A stretch of DNA of 64,000 nucleotides from Methylobacterium sp. (GTDB lineage Bacteria; Pseudomonadota; Alphaproteobacteria; Rhizobiales; Beijerinckiaceae): the NCBI GenBank assembly GCA_002928875.1, contig PERO01000003.1:124001-188000 (forward strand), written 5' to 3'. A program made the translations under genes and the position numbers. The notes beneath the pieces were generated by a model. That model searched no databases and had not been told where the DNA came from. It saw only the letters and a program-made list of their open reading frames with translations. Of this stretch, positions 21,072 to 30,615 are shown piece after piece. Each line of letters begins with the position of its first letter. Positions within the stretch are counted from its first letter, which is position 1.

Positions 21072-21716
21072 TCAAGCGCCCGTGCGCGCAAGATGCGCCG
21101 CGATCAGCGCGCGCATCGCCTCGGCCTGCGCATCGCCTTCGCCCGCGAGGCCTTCGACCACGCCCTGCCTGTCCTCGACCTTGCGGTTCTGGCTCAGCTT
21201 GAACTTGCCGGTGATCTCGCGGATCTCGATTTCCACGCCGACGATGCCGCGCATCTGCGCTTCGACGAAGGGCTCCGGCGCGTCGTTCACCGACCACGGC
21301 TCTGCGCGCTTCGTCTCATGCTGGCGGGTGAGACGGTCGATCTGGCCATGGAGCCAGGCGCGGCTGTCATTCACCCTGGCCCGCCCCCTCACCTGCACCA
21401 CGATGTAGTTCCAGGTCGGCACGACCTTGTGGGTCTCGGCCTTGGTGGCATACCAGCTCGGCGAGATGTAGTGCTCGACGCTCTGGAAGATCACCAGCGG
21501 CTCGGCCCCCGCCTTCAATTCTTGCCATTGCGGGTTAGGCCGCGCGAGATGCGCGCGCAACACCTCCTGGCCCGGCTCGCCCGCGAGCACGAAGGGGATG
21601 GGGTTCGCCATCAGCCCGCCCGGCCCCGCCGTCACCAGCTGAGCCAGCGGATGCGCGCGGATCACCTCGAAAAGCGCCGCCCGATCCTCGACCTTGAAAT
21701 GCGCGGGCTCATACAT
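21072..21716 (-). CDS. FMN-binding negative transcriptional regulator (PaiB family)
   Basis: MYEPAHFKVEDRAALFEVIRAHPLAQLVT; NPQWQELKAGAEPLVIFQSVEHYISPSWYATK. Confidence 0.9.
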   Translation of the reverse strand: MYEPAHFKVEDRAALFEVIRAHPLAQLVTAGPGGLMANPIPFVLAGEPGQEVLRAHLARPNPQWQELKAGAEPLVIFQSVEHYISPSWYATKAETHKVVPTWNYIVVQVRGRARVNDSRAWLHGQIDRLTRQHETKRAEPWSVNDAPEPFVEAQMRGIVGVEIEIREITGKFKLSQNRKVEDRQGVVEGLAGEGDAQAEAMRALIAAHLARTGA

Positions 21717-21786
21717 GACGCTATCCCATTCCCGATCGCACAATCCTCACGCGAAGCGGCGGCCCCTTCGCTGGATCGTGCTTCCA

Positions 21787-22689
21787 TCAGTTCACGAGGC
21801 CGGCGTGCCGGAGCGCCTCGCGCAACGCCTGCTTCGTCGCCTCCTGCTGCACCGGCAGCATGGGCAGGCGGATTTCCTCGTTCATGCGGCCGAGCAGGCC
21901 CAGCGCGTGCTTCGCGCCGGCGAGGCCCGGCTCCCTGAACACCGCATCATGCAGCGGCACGAGGCGATCCTGCACGGAAAGCGCACCGACATAATCACCC
22001 TTGAGGCTCAGCGCCTGCATTTCCGCACAGAGGCGCGGCGCAACGTTCGACACCACCGAGATGCAGCCATGCCCGCCCGCGGCATTATAGGCGAGCGCCG
22101 TCATGTCCTCGCCCGAGAGCTGGATGAAATCCTTGCCCAGGAGATGGCGCTGCTGGGAGACGCGCGCGAGATTGGCGGTCGCATCCTTCACGCCGGCGAT
22201 GTTCTTCAGTTCGAAGAGCCGCGCCATCGTCTCGTTCGACATGTCCACCACCGAGCGCGGCGGAATGTTGTAGATGAAGATCGGGATGCCCACCGCATCG
22301 TTCACGGCCTTGAAATGCTGGTAGAGCCCTTCCTGCGTGGGACGATTGTAATAGGGCGTGACGACGAGCAGCGCATCCGCGCCCGCCTTCTCGCCATGGG
22401 TCGCAAGATCGATCGCCTCGTTCGTGTTGTTCGAACCGGCGCCGGCGATCACCGGCACGCGGCCCCTCGCTTCCGAGACGCACCATTCCACGACGCGCTT
22501 GTGCTCGTCATGGGAGAGCGTCGGGCTCTCGCCAGTAGTGCCCACTGGCACGAGACCGTTCGTGCCCTCGGCGATCTGCCACGAGACATGCGCGCGGAAC
22601 GCCGCCTCATCGAGCGCGCCGCCTTTGAACGGCGTCACCAGAGCCGTGAAAGAGCCGCGGAAACGGTGAGCATTGGCCGGAGCAGTCAT
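21787..22689 (-). CDS. dapA: 4-hydroxy-tetrahydrodipicolinate synthase
   Basis: [62 protein letters not shown]. Confidence 0.95.
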   Translation of the reverse strand: MTAPANAHRFRGSFTALVTPFKGGALDEAAFRAHVSWQIAEGTNGLVPVGTTGESPTLSHDEHKRVVEWCVSEARGRVPVIAGAGSNNTNEAIDLATHGEKAGADALLVVTPYYNRPTQEGLYQHFKAVNDAVGIPIFIYNIPPRSVVDMSNETMARLFELKNIAGVKDATANLARVSQQRHLLGKDFIQLSGEDMTALAYNAAGGHGCISVVSNVAPRLCAEMQALSLKGDYVGALSVQDRLVPLHDAVFREPGLAGAKHALGLLGRMNEEIRLPMLPVQQEATKQALREALRHAGLVN

Positions 22690-22812
22690 CGCAAGGGGTC
22701 CATGTCGGTAGCCGGGCCAATCGCCCGGCCGGGCGATGGTTTCATCGGAAAACGCTTGCCGCGTCAACCGCTGCCGATAAAACCGGGATGAAACAGCGAC
22801 CGCGAGACCTGC

Positions 22813-23742
22813 ATGTCGAAGCCATCTGATACCGAAACGCTGCATCCCGACCTTGCGGGCTGGCGGAGCCTCTATCTCCGCGCGCCGGATGGCCTGAAAC
22901 TGCATATCGCGGAAACCGGAGACCGCAATGGCGCGCGGCTTCCGGTCATCTGCCTGCCTGGGCTCACGCGCAGCGGCCTCGATTTCGAGGTGATCGGCAA
23001 CCGCATCGCGCGCGATCAGGGCCGCCGCGTGCTGGCCATGGATTATCGCGGCCGTGGCCTTTCGGATTACGATTCCGACTGGAAGAACTACGATCTCATG
23101 GTGGAGCTGGAAGACCTGCACGCCGCACTCGCGGCGCTGGGCATCCCGCGCGCGATCTTCCTCGGCACCTCGCGCGGCGGGCTTCTCACCATGCTCACCG
23201 CCATCACCCGGCCGGGCATCCTCGCCGGTGCGATCCTCAACGATATCGGCGCGGTGATCGAAGCGCAGGGCCTCGCGCGCATCCGCTCCTATGTGGGCAA
23301 GATCCCCGTGCCGCGCTCGGAAGATCAGGCCGTGCTGACGCTGAAGCACCTGTTCGGAGGCTCCTTCCCCGAGGAGAGCGATGCGAGCTGGCTCGCCTTC
23401 GCGCGCCGCGTCTGGAAGAGCGAGAACGGCCAGCTGGTGCCGCGCTACGACACGAACCTGATGCGCACCTTGACGGATCTCGATCTCGAAAAGCCCATCC
23501 CCGCCCTCTGGCCGCAATTCGACGCGCTAAAGCCGGTGCCCCTGCTCGTCATTCGCGGCGAATTGTCGGATCTCTTCGCGCAAGCCACGGCTGAAGAGAT
23601 GGTGGCGCGTCACCGGGAGGGTGAATTCGGCCAACCCGCGCGCTTGCACGTCGCGGCGAAGCAGGGACACGCGCCGCTGCTCGAGGACGAGCCGACCATC
23701 GGCGCAATCCTCGACTTTATCGGCGCGGTCGATCCGGCCTGA
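22813..23742 (+). CDS. Alpha/beta hydrolase
   Basis: [49 protein letters not shown] nucleophile elbow, [11 protein letters not shown]. Confidence 0.9.
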   Translation: MSKPSDTETLHPDLAGWRSLYLRAPDGLKLHIAETGDRNGARLPVICLPGLTRSGLDFEVIGNRIARDQGRRVLAMDYRGRGLSDYDSDWKNYDLMVELEDLHAALAALGIPRAIFLGTSRGGLLTMLTAITRPGILAGAILNDIGAVIEAQGLARIRSYVGKIPVPRSEDQAVLTLKHLFGGSFPEESDASWLAFARRVWKSENGQLVPRYDTNLMRTLTDLDLEKPIPALWPQFDALKPVPLLVIRGELSDLFAQATAEEMVARHREGEFGQPARLHVAAKQGHAPLLEDEPTIGAILDFIGAVDPA

Positions 23743-23748
23743 ACCCGG

Positions 23749-24870
23749 TCAGCTCGGCTTTTTCGGCCCGGGTTTCACGGGTTTCTCGAGCCGCGCGACA
23801 TTGTCCTGGCCCCGGTCACCATCATCGGCGGAGGTCGGCACCAGCCCCTGGTCGACACGGGCGGCGAAAGCCGTGCTGGCCCCGGTCGCCAGCACTTTCG
23901 CCTGCCCCACCCAATCCTCGCGCTCGATGCGGCCGGGAAAGGCGAGATACGCGCCGACCCACCGCACCTCGTCGGCGCTCCAGCCGGCGATCTGGTCGAA
24001 ATGCCAGATGCCGAGCGCATGGAGCCGCCCCTCGTTCTGCGGGCCAATGCCGCGGATGCGCTTCAGGTCGTCGGCTTTCCCGGCGCGCGGCGCCTCAATT
24101 CCACTGGGCTTCACGCCGTCATGCGCCGCCTCGGCCAACGCGACGGGGGCGGGAGCCGGAACACCCGGCGTCTCGGCTGCCATCGTGGCCTCCGCGAGTT
24201 GCCGCGCCTCGCCGGTCCAGCGCCACCACCCGCTGGGGAAACGGCCCTCGAAACCCAGTTGCCGCAAAAGCCAGCGCCGCTGCCCCGGAGAAAGGGCGGC
24301 GATCTGGTCGAAATGATAGAGGCCCAGCGCATGGAGCTTCGCTTCGATGGCGGCATCGATCCCGACGAGGCGCGTCAGCGCATCGGGCTGCCCGTTGCGC
24401 GGTCGGCTGAGACCGGTGATGGCCTGCTCGATCGCGTCATCGGCCACGGGTTCGCCGGGCGAAGTCATGGGCTCGACCGGGACTTCCACGGCCGGACGAA
24501 CGGCCGCTGACGCGCCCGCAGCCGGGGCCGGCTTCGCCTGCGGCATGACGGGCGGGAGGGCGGGCTCGATCCGGACCGTCGCGGGCGCCGATTGCGGGTT
24601 GGCTTGCCGAGCCTTCACGAGATCACCCAGATAGCAGCCGATGAAGTAGCAGCCGGTCATCAGCATGCCGAGTTCGACCCAGAAGGCCGGGCCCTCGCGC
24701 AACAGCCGCGCCGCGACCACCGACGCGCCCACCCCGAGCAGGACCGCCCAGGGGACGAGACCGCGCCAGAACGCGCCGTCGCGCTCCCGGAAGGCGAGCC
24801 AGCCCACCGCGAGCCCGAGCGCGAAGGCCGCGAGCAGCCTGAGCCAGAATTGTCCGATCAGATAGATCAT
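23749..24870 (-). CDS. Membrane protein with two helix-hairpin-helix-like repeats, function unknown
   Basis: N-terminal TM helices; repeats GIDAAIEAKLHALGLYHFDQIAAL and GIGPQNEGRLHALGIWHFDQIAGW. Confidence 0.75.
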   Translation of the reverse strand: MIYLIGQFWLRLLAAFALGLAVGWLAFRERDGAFWRGLVPWAVLLGVGASVVAARLLREGPAFWVELGMLMTGCYFIGCYLGDLVKARQANPQSAPATVRIEPALPPVMPQAKPAPAAGASAAVRPAVEVPVEPMTSPGEPVADDAIEQAITGLSRPRNGQPDALTRLVGIDAAIEAKLHALGLYHFDQIAALSPGQRRWLLRQLGFEGRFPSGWWRWTGEARQLAEATMAAETPGVPAPAPVALAEAAHDGVKPSGIEAPRAGKADDLKRIRGIGPQNEGRLHALGIWHFDQIAGWSADEVRWVGAYLAFPGRIEREDWVGQAKVLATGASTAFAARVDQGLVPTSADDGDRGQDNVARLEKPVKPGPKKPS

Positions 24871-24879
24871 GGCGGCCTC

Positions 24880-26283
24880 TCACTGCACCGAGAATTCGAT
24901 TCTGCGGTTCTGCGCCCGCCCCTCCGGCGTTTCGTTGGAGGCGACCGGCCGGCTCGCACCGTAGCCGCGCGCCTCCACCCGGTCTCCCCCGATTCCCGCC
25001 CGGGCGAGATAGGCGACAACGGAACGCGCCCGCGCTTCGGACAGCGCGAAATTGCTCTCGACCGTGCCGACGGAATCCGTGTGTCCCGACACCTCGATCC
25101 GCGCTCCCTCGCAGCGCCGGACGGCGACGACGAGGCGATCGAGCAGGCCCAGACTCTCGGGCGCGATCGTGGCGGAGCCGGTATCGAACTGGATGCGGGC
25201 GCGCGTCAGGAGATCCTGGAACAGGTAATTGCATTCGCCGGGCACCGTGATCGGCGGCGGCGCGGGGGCGGCGTTGAGGTCTAGCGTCACGCCGTAGCTC
25301 GCCGGCAACCGGCTGCGGAATGCGGCCTGCACCTGGTCGCGGGCCTGCTCGAACAGCGCGAGGCCACGCAACGCGATGGTCCGATCCGACAGCGAAAGCG
25401 ACGCACCCGGCATCAGGCGAGAGAGATCCTGCAACCCGCCCCGGACGGCGGTGACGAAACCTTCCGGCGCACCCAGGCCGACCTGCAGGCTTTCAACCAC
25501 CCGGTCTCCCTCGAAATAGCGGCGCGCGATTTCCAGAATATCCTCCCGCGCGCGCGCATCCGGCACGAAACCGGTCAGCGTGAGATCGCGCGCGCCGCGA
25601 ACGGCGTTGAACAGATAGGGCCGGATCGCGGGCGAGGTGATGTCGTTGGGGCCAAGCCCGGCGCCGAGCGTCAGCCCGGCCGGCAGCGCCTGCAGCTGTG
25701 CACGCACCGCATCGTAGATCTCGACCGTCGCCGCCCGTCCCGTCACCGACAGGGTCTCGTCCACGAGGCGCAGCTGCCCTTGCGCGAGCCGCGAGAGCTG
25801 GCCGATGCCGAATTCGAGACTGCGGGAGAAACCGGGCGGGGCCCCGCGCGCGGGCTGGAGCTGATCCTCGACCGGGAGCCCCGGAAAGGCCCGGCGCGTC
25901 GCCTCCAGCAACGCCTGCCGCGCTGCGCCCGGCGGCACCGCGCCCGCGACGATCACGCGATCGCGCTCGCGGGAAATCGTGGTCGTGAAGGGCTTCTGCT
26001 CGGCCAGAAGACTGGTCCCGTCCCGAGCGAGCCGCATCCCCGCGACGCGCTCGACAGCCTCGCGCGCCAGCGGCGCCGCATCGGTCGCCGGCGCCTCGCC
26101 GCGCACCAGGGCATCCCGGCCAGCGATGGTCACCCCTGCCCATTCGAACCCTTGCGCCTTGAGGCCAGCCTCGGCGCGCGCTCGAAGATCGGCCTCCACG
26201 GTCGGTCGGTTAAGCAGGCCCGCCGCGAGCAGCAGCGCCAGCATGGGCACCAGGCCAAAAAACCACCGGATGGGCGAAGACAT
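24880..26283 (-). CDS. OmpA family protein with N-terminal TM and BON-like repeats
   Basis: C-terminal RIEVSGHTDSVGTVESNFALSEARARSVVAYLARAGI...RAQNRRIEFSVQ; N-terminal FFGLVPMLALLLAAGLL. Confidence 0.85.
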   Translation of the reverse strand: MSSPIRWFFGLVPMLALLLAAGLLNRPTVEADLRARAEAGLKAQGFEWAGVTIAGRDALVRGEAPATDAAPLAREAVERVAGMRLARDGTSLLAEQKPFTTTISRERDRVIVAGAVPPGAARQALLEATRRAFPGLPVEDQLQPARGAPPGFSRSLEFGIGQLSRLAQGQLRLVDETLSVTGRAATVEIYDAVRAQLQALPAGLTLGAGLGPNDITSPAIRPYLFNAVRGARDLTLTGFVPDARAREDILEIARRYFEGDRVVESLQVGLGAPEGFVTAVRGGLQDLSRLMPGASLSLSDRTIALRGLALFEQARDQVQAAFRSRLPASYGVTLDLNAAPAPPPITVPGECNYLFQDLLTRARIQFDTGSATIAPESLGLLDRLVVAVRRCEGARIEVSGHTDSVGTVESNFALSEARARSVVAYLARAGIGGDRVEARGYGASRPVASNETPEGRAQNRRIEFSVQ

Positions 26284-26413
26284 CCCGCTGACCCTCAAAA
26301 AACGGACTTGCTCGCGCGGAAAGCCGGAGCCGACCTCGCGAAACTGGCATGCCGCAGGATTTCGTCAAGATTCTGAATGGGACAGGAACAGGCCGCCCAC
26401 GGCGATCCGCCCG

Positions 26414-26446
26414 GACAAAAAAAGACCCGGAGCTTGCGCCCCGGGT
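26414..26446 (-). terminator. Rho-independent terminator downstream of porin
   Basis: Minus-strand stem GACCCGG-GGCGCAAGCT-CCGGGTC followed by TTTTTTT. Confidence 0.8.
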
Positions 26447-26471
26447 CCAATTCCAAATCTCTCGTGAGAGA

Positions 26472-27728
26472 TTAGAAGTCGCGCTGGAAGCGGACGCGGC
26501 CCACATAGGAGTCCTGCGTGCGCGAGCCGACCGGAGCGGCCGTGAAGCCGTTCACATCCGTACGAGCCTGGATCCAGCCGAATTCGCCACCGATCTGGAA
26601 GCCCGAGACCGGGAGCCAGGCCGCCTGGCCCCACACCGAGTAGGTGTCGGTGGTGTTGGCGGCGCCGAACGGATCGACGCTGGCATAGGTGCCGTACACG
26701 CCGAGGCGGATCCGCGGGGTGGCGAACACTTCGAGACCACCCGACACCGACCAAGCCGTCGTCAGACGGGTCGAAGTACCGACCGCGAGAGCGTCGCTGA
26801 ACGTGTAGGTACGCGAGCCGATCTGAGCCGAGCCGCTGAAGCCGGCATACGACAGAGCACCTTCAGTGTACGTACCGTTCACCCAGAAGTTCGAACCCTG
26901 GGTGATGAAGGGCAGGTTGATCTTCGCGCCACCGGTGATGGCCCAGCCGTACTCGGTGTTGCCGATGGGGCGGATGGCCGCAGCGGCGGGAGTGATGCCG
27001 ACGGCGGTGCTCGACGGACGGACCTGATGGACAGCACCGGCGATGAACGCCTGGCCCCACGAGCCGGTGTAGTCGAGACGACCGACGATGTCCGGCATCG
27101 CCTGGCCAGCGTAGCCCACGCTGCCAGTCACGCCGGCCACGCGACGCTCGTTGGCCGAGTCGAGAGCGATGGTCGCGGAGAAGCCGCCGCCGAACTGGTA
27201 GGTGTAGCCCACCGAGTTCACGTAGGCGATATCCGAGAAGCCGCCGAACGTGCCCGAACCGTTATAGAGGTTCGCCCAGCCATGCTCGAACACCGGGGTG
27301 ATGCGGCCGACGGTGAGGCCGCCGAACTGGATGAAGGCGTACTCGATGACCGGAGCATAACCGTTCGGAGTAGAGGCGGCAGCGCCAGCGTTGTCACGGC
27401 CGATGTAGCCACGGATGTAGGTGCGCAGCAGGCCGTACTCGGTGGCCGTGCGGTGATCGTAGCCGAAGTAGCCACGAGCACGGAACGTGTTCTTGTCGTT
27501 GCCGCGCTGATTGTCGTTGTTGAAGATGTAGTCGGCGCGGACGCGGCCGATGATCTTCAGGCACGACGTGGTGCCGGGAACGACGAAGAAGCCGGCGCCG
27601 TACTGCGGGCAGGTCTTCACATATTCAACAGCCGTCGGCTTCTTCACGCCGAGATCGGCAGCCGAGGCGCCGGCAACGGCAACGAGGCCAGCTGCCGAAC
27701 CGAGGAGAAGGCTCTTCACGAGCTTCAT
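26472..27728 (-). CDS. Porin (Rhizobiales Omp2-type)
   Basis: MKLVKSLLLGSAAGLVAVAGASAADLGVKKPTAVEYVKTCPQYGAGFFVVPGTTSCLKIIGRVRADYIF. Confidence 0.92.
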   Translation of the reverse strand: MKLVKSLLLGSAAGLVAVAGASAADLGVKKPTAVEYVKTCPQYGAGFFVVPGTTSCLKIIGRVRADYIFNNDNQRGNDKNTFRARGYFGYDHRTATEYGLLRTYIRGYIGRDNAGAAASTPNGYAPVIEYAFIQFGGLTVGRITPVFEHGWANLYNGSGTFGGFSDIAYVNSVGYTYQFGGGFSATIALDSANERRVAGVTGSVGYAGQAMPDIVGRLDYTGSWGQAFIAGAVHQVRPSSTAVGITPAAAAIRPIGNTEYGWAITGGAKINLPFITQGSNFWVNGTYTEGALSYAGFSGSAQIGSRTYTFSDALAVGTSTRLTTAWSVSGGLEVFATPRIRLGVYGTYASVDPFGAANTTDTYSVWGQAAWLPVSGFQIGGEFGWIQARTDVNGFTAAPVGSRTQDSYVGRVRFQRDF

Positions 27729-28136
27729 GGTGTACCTCCAAAGAGTTTCGAGACCACGGGAGTTCCAGATTGTCGCCGGTTGCCCAACTTCGCTCTGGTG
27801 TTCCCTTTCGACGCTTTTCGTTTCCGGCCCCCCGGCAATGAAAAGCGACAGCGACAAGAACCTCCCGTCGCAAGCCGCACCATACTCGGCCTTCCCCCCG
27901 GTTCAACCGCGCAGTTGCTGTCAACAGGCCCGGCAGACGGCTTTTCAAACCCATGTTGCACAAACGTCACGCCTGCTTCCGGGCGCGATCCGGCCACTGG
28001 CCCGAAACGAGTCAGATCTTGAGGATTTGTTAGGAAATTTTCCGCTTCCGCCCGGTGGGGATGCGTTTTTCGGCGGCGATGGCCGGCCGGCAAGTCCGCG
28101 ATGCAAACGGGTGATTCCAGCCCGGATTCCGTCGTC

Positions 28137-28952
28137 TCAGGCCGGTTCGGAGGCATGTTCCGCTTCGTCCTGCCGCTTGCGCTTCAGATAGGCGCGCGCG
28201 GAGACGGGCAGGCAGCCCACATAGATGAGCGTCAGGGCCGACACTGTCTCGAACGGGTGAATCACCAGCAGCAGCGCCACGATGCCCGCCACCAGCAGCA
28301 AGGGAATCGCCCATTGGCGCGAAACCGGCGTCTTCAGGCCCTTGCCAGAGAAGGTCGGCAGCCAGCTGACGGCGAGAATGCCGCTCAGGATCGTCCAGAT
28401 CATCACGACGACCGTTTCGCCGACGAATTGCGGCAGGCCGGCGAGGTGCAGGTTGAGCGGCAGAAGCGCCATCATCGCGCCCGAAGGCGCCGGCACGCCA
28501 ACGGCGAAGGCCTTCTGCCATTCCGGCTTCTGCGGGCTGTCGATCATCACGTTGAAGCGCGCAAGCCGCAGGGCCTGCGCGAAGGCCAGAACCAGCCCGG
28601 CGATCCAGCCGGCGGTCTTCAGGTCCTTCATCACCCACATGTAGAGGACGAGCGCCGGTGCGCAACCGAAGCTGACGAAATCCGCGAGCGAATCGAGTTC
28701 GGCACCGAATCGCGAGGTTCCGCCGAGCGCCCGCGCGATGCGGCCGTCGAGCCCGTCCAGCACCGCCGCCACCATGATCGAGATCGAGGCCATGTCGAAC
28801 CGGCCCTCAAGCGCGAACTTCACCGCCGTCAGGCCCGCCGCGAGCGCCAGCAGCGTCACCAGGTTGGGAATGAGCATGCGGATCGGCACGGGCCGGAAAC
28901 GCCGCTGCGGCGGCGTCGGCTCGGGTTCGTAAGGCGGGAAGATCGTTTCCAT
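28137..28952 (-). CDS. pssA: CDP-diacylglycerol--serine O-phosphatidyltransferase
   Basis: DGLDGRIARALGGTSRFGAELDSLADFVSFGCAPALVLY CDP-alcohol phosphotransferase motif; adjacent to psd. Confidence 0.94.
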   Translation of the reverse strand: METIFPPYEPEPTPPQRRFRPVPIRMLIPNLVTLLALAAGLTAVKFALEGRFDMASISIMVAAVLDGLDGRIARALGGTSRFGAELDSLADFVSFGCAPALVLYMWVMKDLKTAGWIAGLVLAFAQALRLARFNVMIDSPQKPEWQKAFAVGVPAPSGAMMALLPLNLHLAGLPQFVGETVVVMIWTILSGILAVSWLPTFSGKGLKTPVSRQWAIPLLLVAGIVALLLVIHPFETVSALTLIYVGCLPVSARAYLKRKRQDEAEHASEPA

Positions 28953-29204
28953 CAAACTCTCGGGTACTGTGCTGCCGCCTTACGATTCTTCACGTTTGAC
29001 GCCACGCCGCAAGCGGCGGGCTGTCGGGCGGGAAGATCGTTTCCATCACACTCTCGGACGCAGCAACTGCCGCCTTACGCTTCGCCTTTATGCCGCCATG
29101 CCGCAAGCGGCGGGCTTTCGGGCAGGAAGATCGTTTCCATCACACTCTCGGACACAGCAAATGCCGCCTTACGCTTCGCCTTTTTGACGCCACGCCGCAA
29201 GCGA
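28934..29204. repeat. 94-bp tandem repeat, about 2.9 copies (28934-29027, 29028-29121, 29122-~29204)
   Basis: Direct reading: GCGGGAAGATCGTTTCCATCAAACTCTCGG..., GCGGGAAGATCGTTTCCATCACACTCTCGG..., GCAGGAAGATCGTTTCCATCACACTCTCGG..., each followed by GCCGCCTTACG...CGCCGCAAGCG. Confidence 0.92.
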
Positions 29205-29219
29205 GCCGCGCGCAGTGCC

Positions 29220-29918
29220 TCAATCGACGCGGAAATTGCGCTGCGGCTCGGCGGAGCGCAGGTCGACCAGCACGGTCTCGCCGCCGATGGCCCGCTGCCC
29301 CTCGGTAACCAGCGCGCGTGCCTCCGCCGCGACATAGATATCCGTGCGCGAGCCAAATCGGATCAGGCCGAAACGCGCGCCGGCGGTGATCTCCTCACCT
29401 TCCTTCACGAAGCAGAGGATGCGCCGCGCGATCAGCCCGGCAATCTGCACGCAGCCGATCGGGCCCGAAGACGATTCGATCACGAGGCTGTTGCGTTCGT
29501 TGTCCTTCGAGGCCTTGTCGAGATCGGCATTCAGGAACAGGCCCGGCGTGTAGACAATCCTGCGGATCTTGCCCGAAACCGGCGCGCGGTTGATGTGCAC
29601 GTCGAACACCGAGAGGAACACCGAGATCATCAGCATCGGCTGGTCGCCGAGGCCCAGTTCCGCCGGCGGCACGGCCTGGCCCACGAAGCTCACGCGGCCA
29701 TCGGCCGGCGAGATCACGAGGCCTTCGCGCAACGGCGTCACGCGCTTCGGATCGCGGAAGAAATACGCCACGAACAAAGGCAGCAGCCAGAACAGCCAGC
29801 CCACGCGCGGCAGCAGCCAGTCCATCAGCAGCGCAAGCACCACCGCTCCCGCCACGAACAGGAATCCCTCCGGATGGATGGGCGTGATCTGCTTGCGAAT
29901 GGAGGCGATGATCGACAT
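29220..29918 (-). CDS. psd: Phosphatidylserine decarboxylase
   Basis: VISPADGRVSFVGQ; FLSVFDVHINRAPVSGKI; RFGLIRFGSRTDIYV (GS processing motif). Confidence 0.94.
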   Translation of the reverse strand: MSIIASIRKQITPIHPEGFLFVAGAVVLALLMDWLLPRVGWLFWLLPLFVAYFFRDPKRVTPLREGLVISPADGRVSFVGQAVPPAELGLGDQPMLMISVFLSVFDVHINRAPVSGKIRRIVYTPGLFLNADLDKASKDNERNSLVIESSSGPIGCVQIAGLIARRILCFVKEGEEITAGARFGLIRFGSRTDIYVAAEARALVTEGQRAIGGETVLVDLRSAEPQRNFRVD

Positions 29919-30255
29919 GGGTGAACTTTCCTGACGTGGCGGCGTTTCCCGCCCGAATGGGCTCCGGCCCTTGCGCAGGGGCGCTCCCTAACACGGGGCG
30001 GCGCGCAGGGGAAAGGGCGGGAACCAGGGCATAAAATCGGCTACAAACCTTTGTGATCGCGACGATTTGCCTAATAGCCAGCATTATTAAGTGTGATACT
30101 TTGTCGCACATGGCAGCGAAACCTGCCTGATTACGAGCGTACGCCCAAAGAAAATTGGTCAAGAATATCAGTTCTTTATATCAGAGTTATCGCAATATGC
30201 CGGGTCGTATCCGGTCCCGAATCGGGGACGAAAACGTCCGGCGGGGGAGGTTGTC

Positions 30256-30513
30256 ATGGATCATTCGCTTGGCATCGCCTGCATTGGTTACGGTTCATTG
30301 CGTATGTTGCGTGCGCATCGCTATCTGCTTGCTCCGGCCCAGACACCGGCGAGGCTCATCCTCGCGGAGCCGGACCCGGTGGCGTTCTGCGTCGAAGCCC
30401 TCGGTCGTGATCACCCGGAATGGGTCGATCGCATCGACCAGGATACCCGTCTGTTCATCCGCAGGCGCTTGCAGCGCGAGGCGGAGAGGACGGGACCCCA
30501 GCATCTCCATTGA
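30256..30513 (+). CDS. Hypothetical protein, 85 aa
   Basis: Strong Shine-Dalgarno GGGGGAGG 5 nt before ATG; own downstream terminator; no family recognised. Confidence 0.6.
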   Translation: MDHSLGIACIGYGSLRMLRAHRYLLAPAQTPARLILAEPDPVAFCVEALGRDHPEWVDRIDQDTRLFIRRRLQREAERTGPQHLH

Positions 30514-30537
30514 CCGTCACGTTTTTGGGGGAACCAG

Positions 30538-30568
30538 AGGCGCCCGGCTCAGCCAGGCGCCTTTTTTG
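30538..30568 (+). terminator. Rho-independent terminator
   Basis: GGCGCCCGGCTCAGCCAGGCGCC nested stem followed by TTTTTT. Confidence 0.82.
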
Positions 30569-30615
30569 TTGTCTGCATGCCAGAGCCGGGGGCGGTCTGG
30601 CCCCTGGCGGCGGGC

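Noticed and set aside
21787-23517. 576-aa minus-strand ORF beginning upstream of dapA
   Set aside because: The N-terminal ~275 residues are antisense to the alpha/beta hydrolase gene; DapA itself starts at 22689 ([10 protein letters not shown]).
28934-29204. Possible CRISPR array
   Set aside because: Only ~3 contiguous 94-bp units with no repeat/spacer alternation and no cas genes; it is a simple tandem duplication.
28101-29924. 607-aa plus-strand ORF spanning pssA, the 94-bp array and psd
   Set aside because: Antisense to two identified genes. The repeat array has a period of 94 bp (not divisible by 3), so it changes frame along the array and gives no coherent repeat protein.
30090-30108. 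CRP-like site TGTGATACTTTGTCGCACA upstream of the orphan ORF
   Set aside because: Half-sites are spaced by 7 instead of 6 nt and the match is imperfect; not enough to claim a CRP site.
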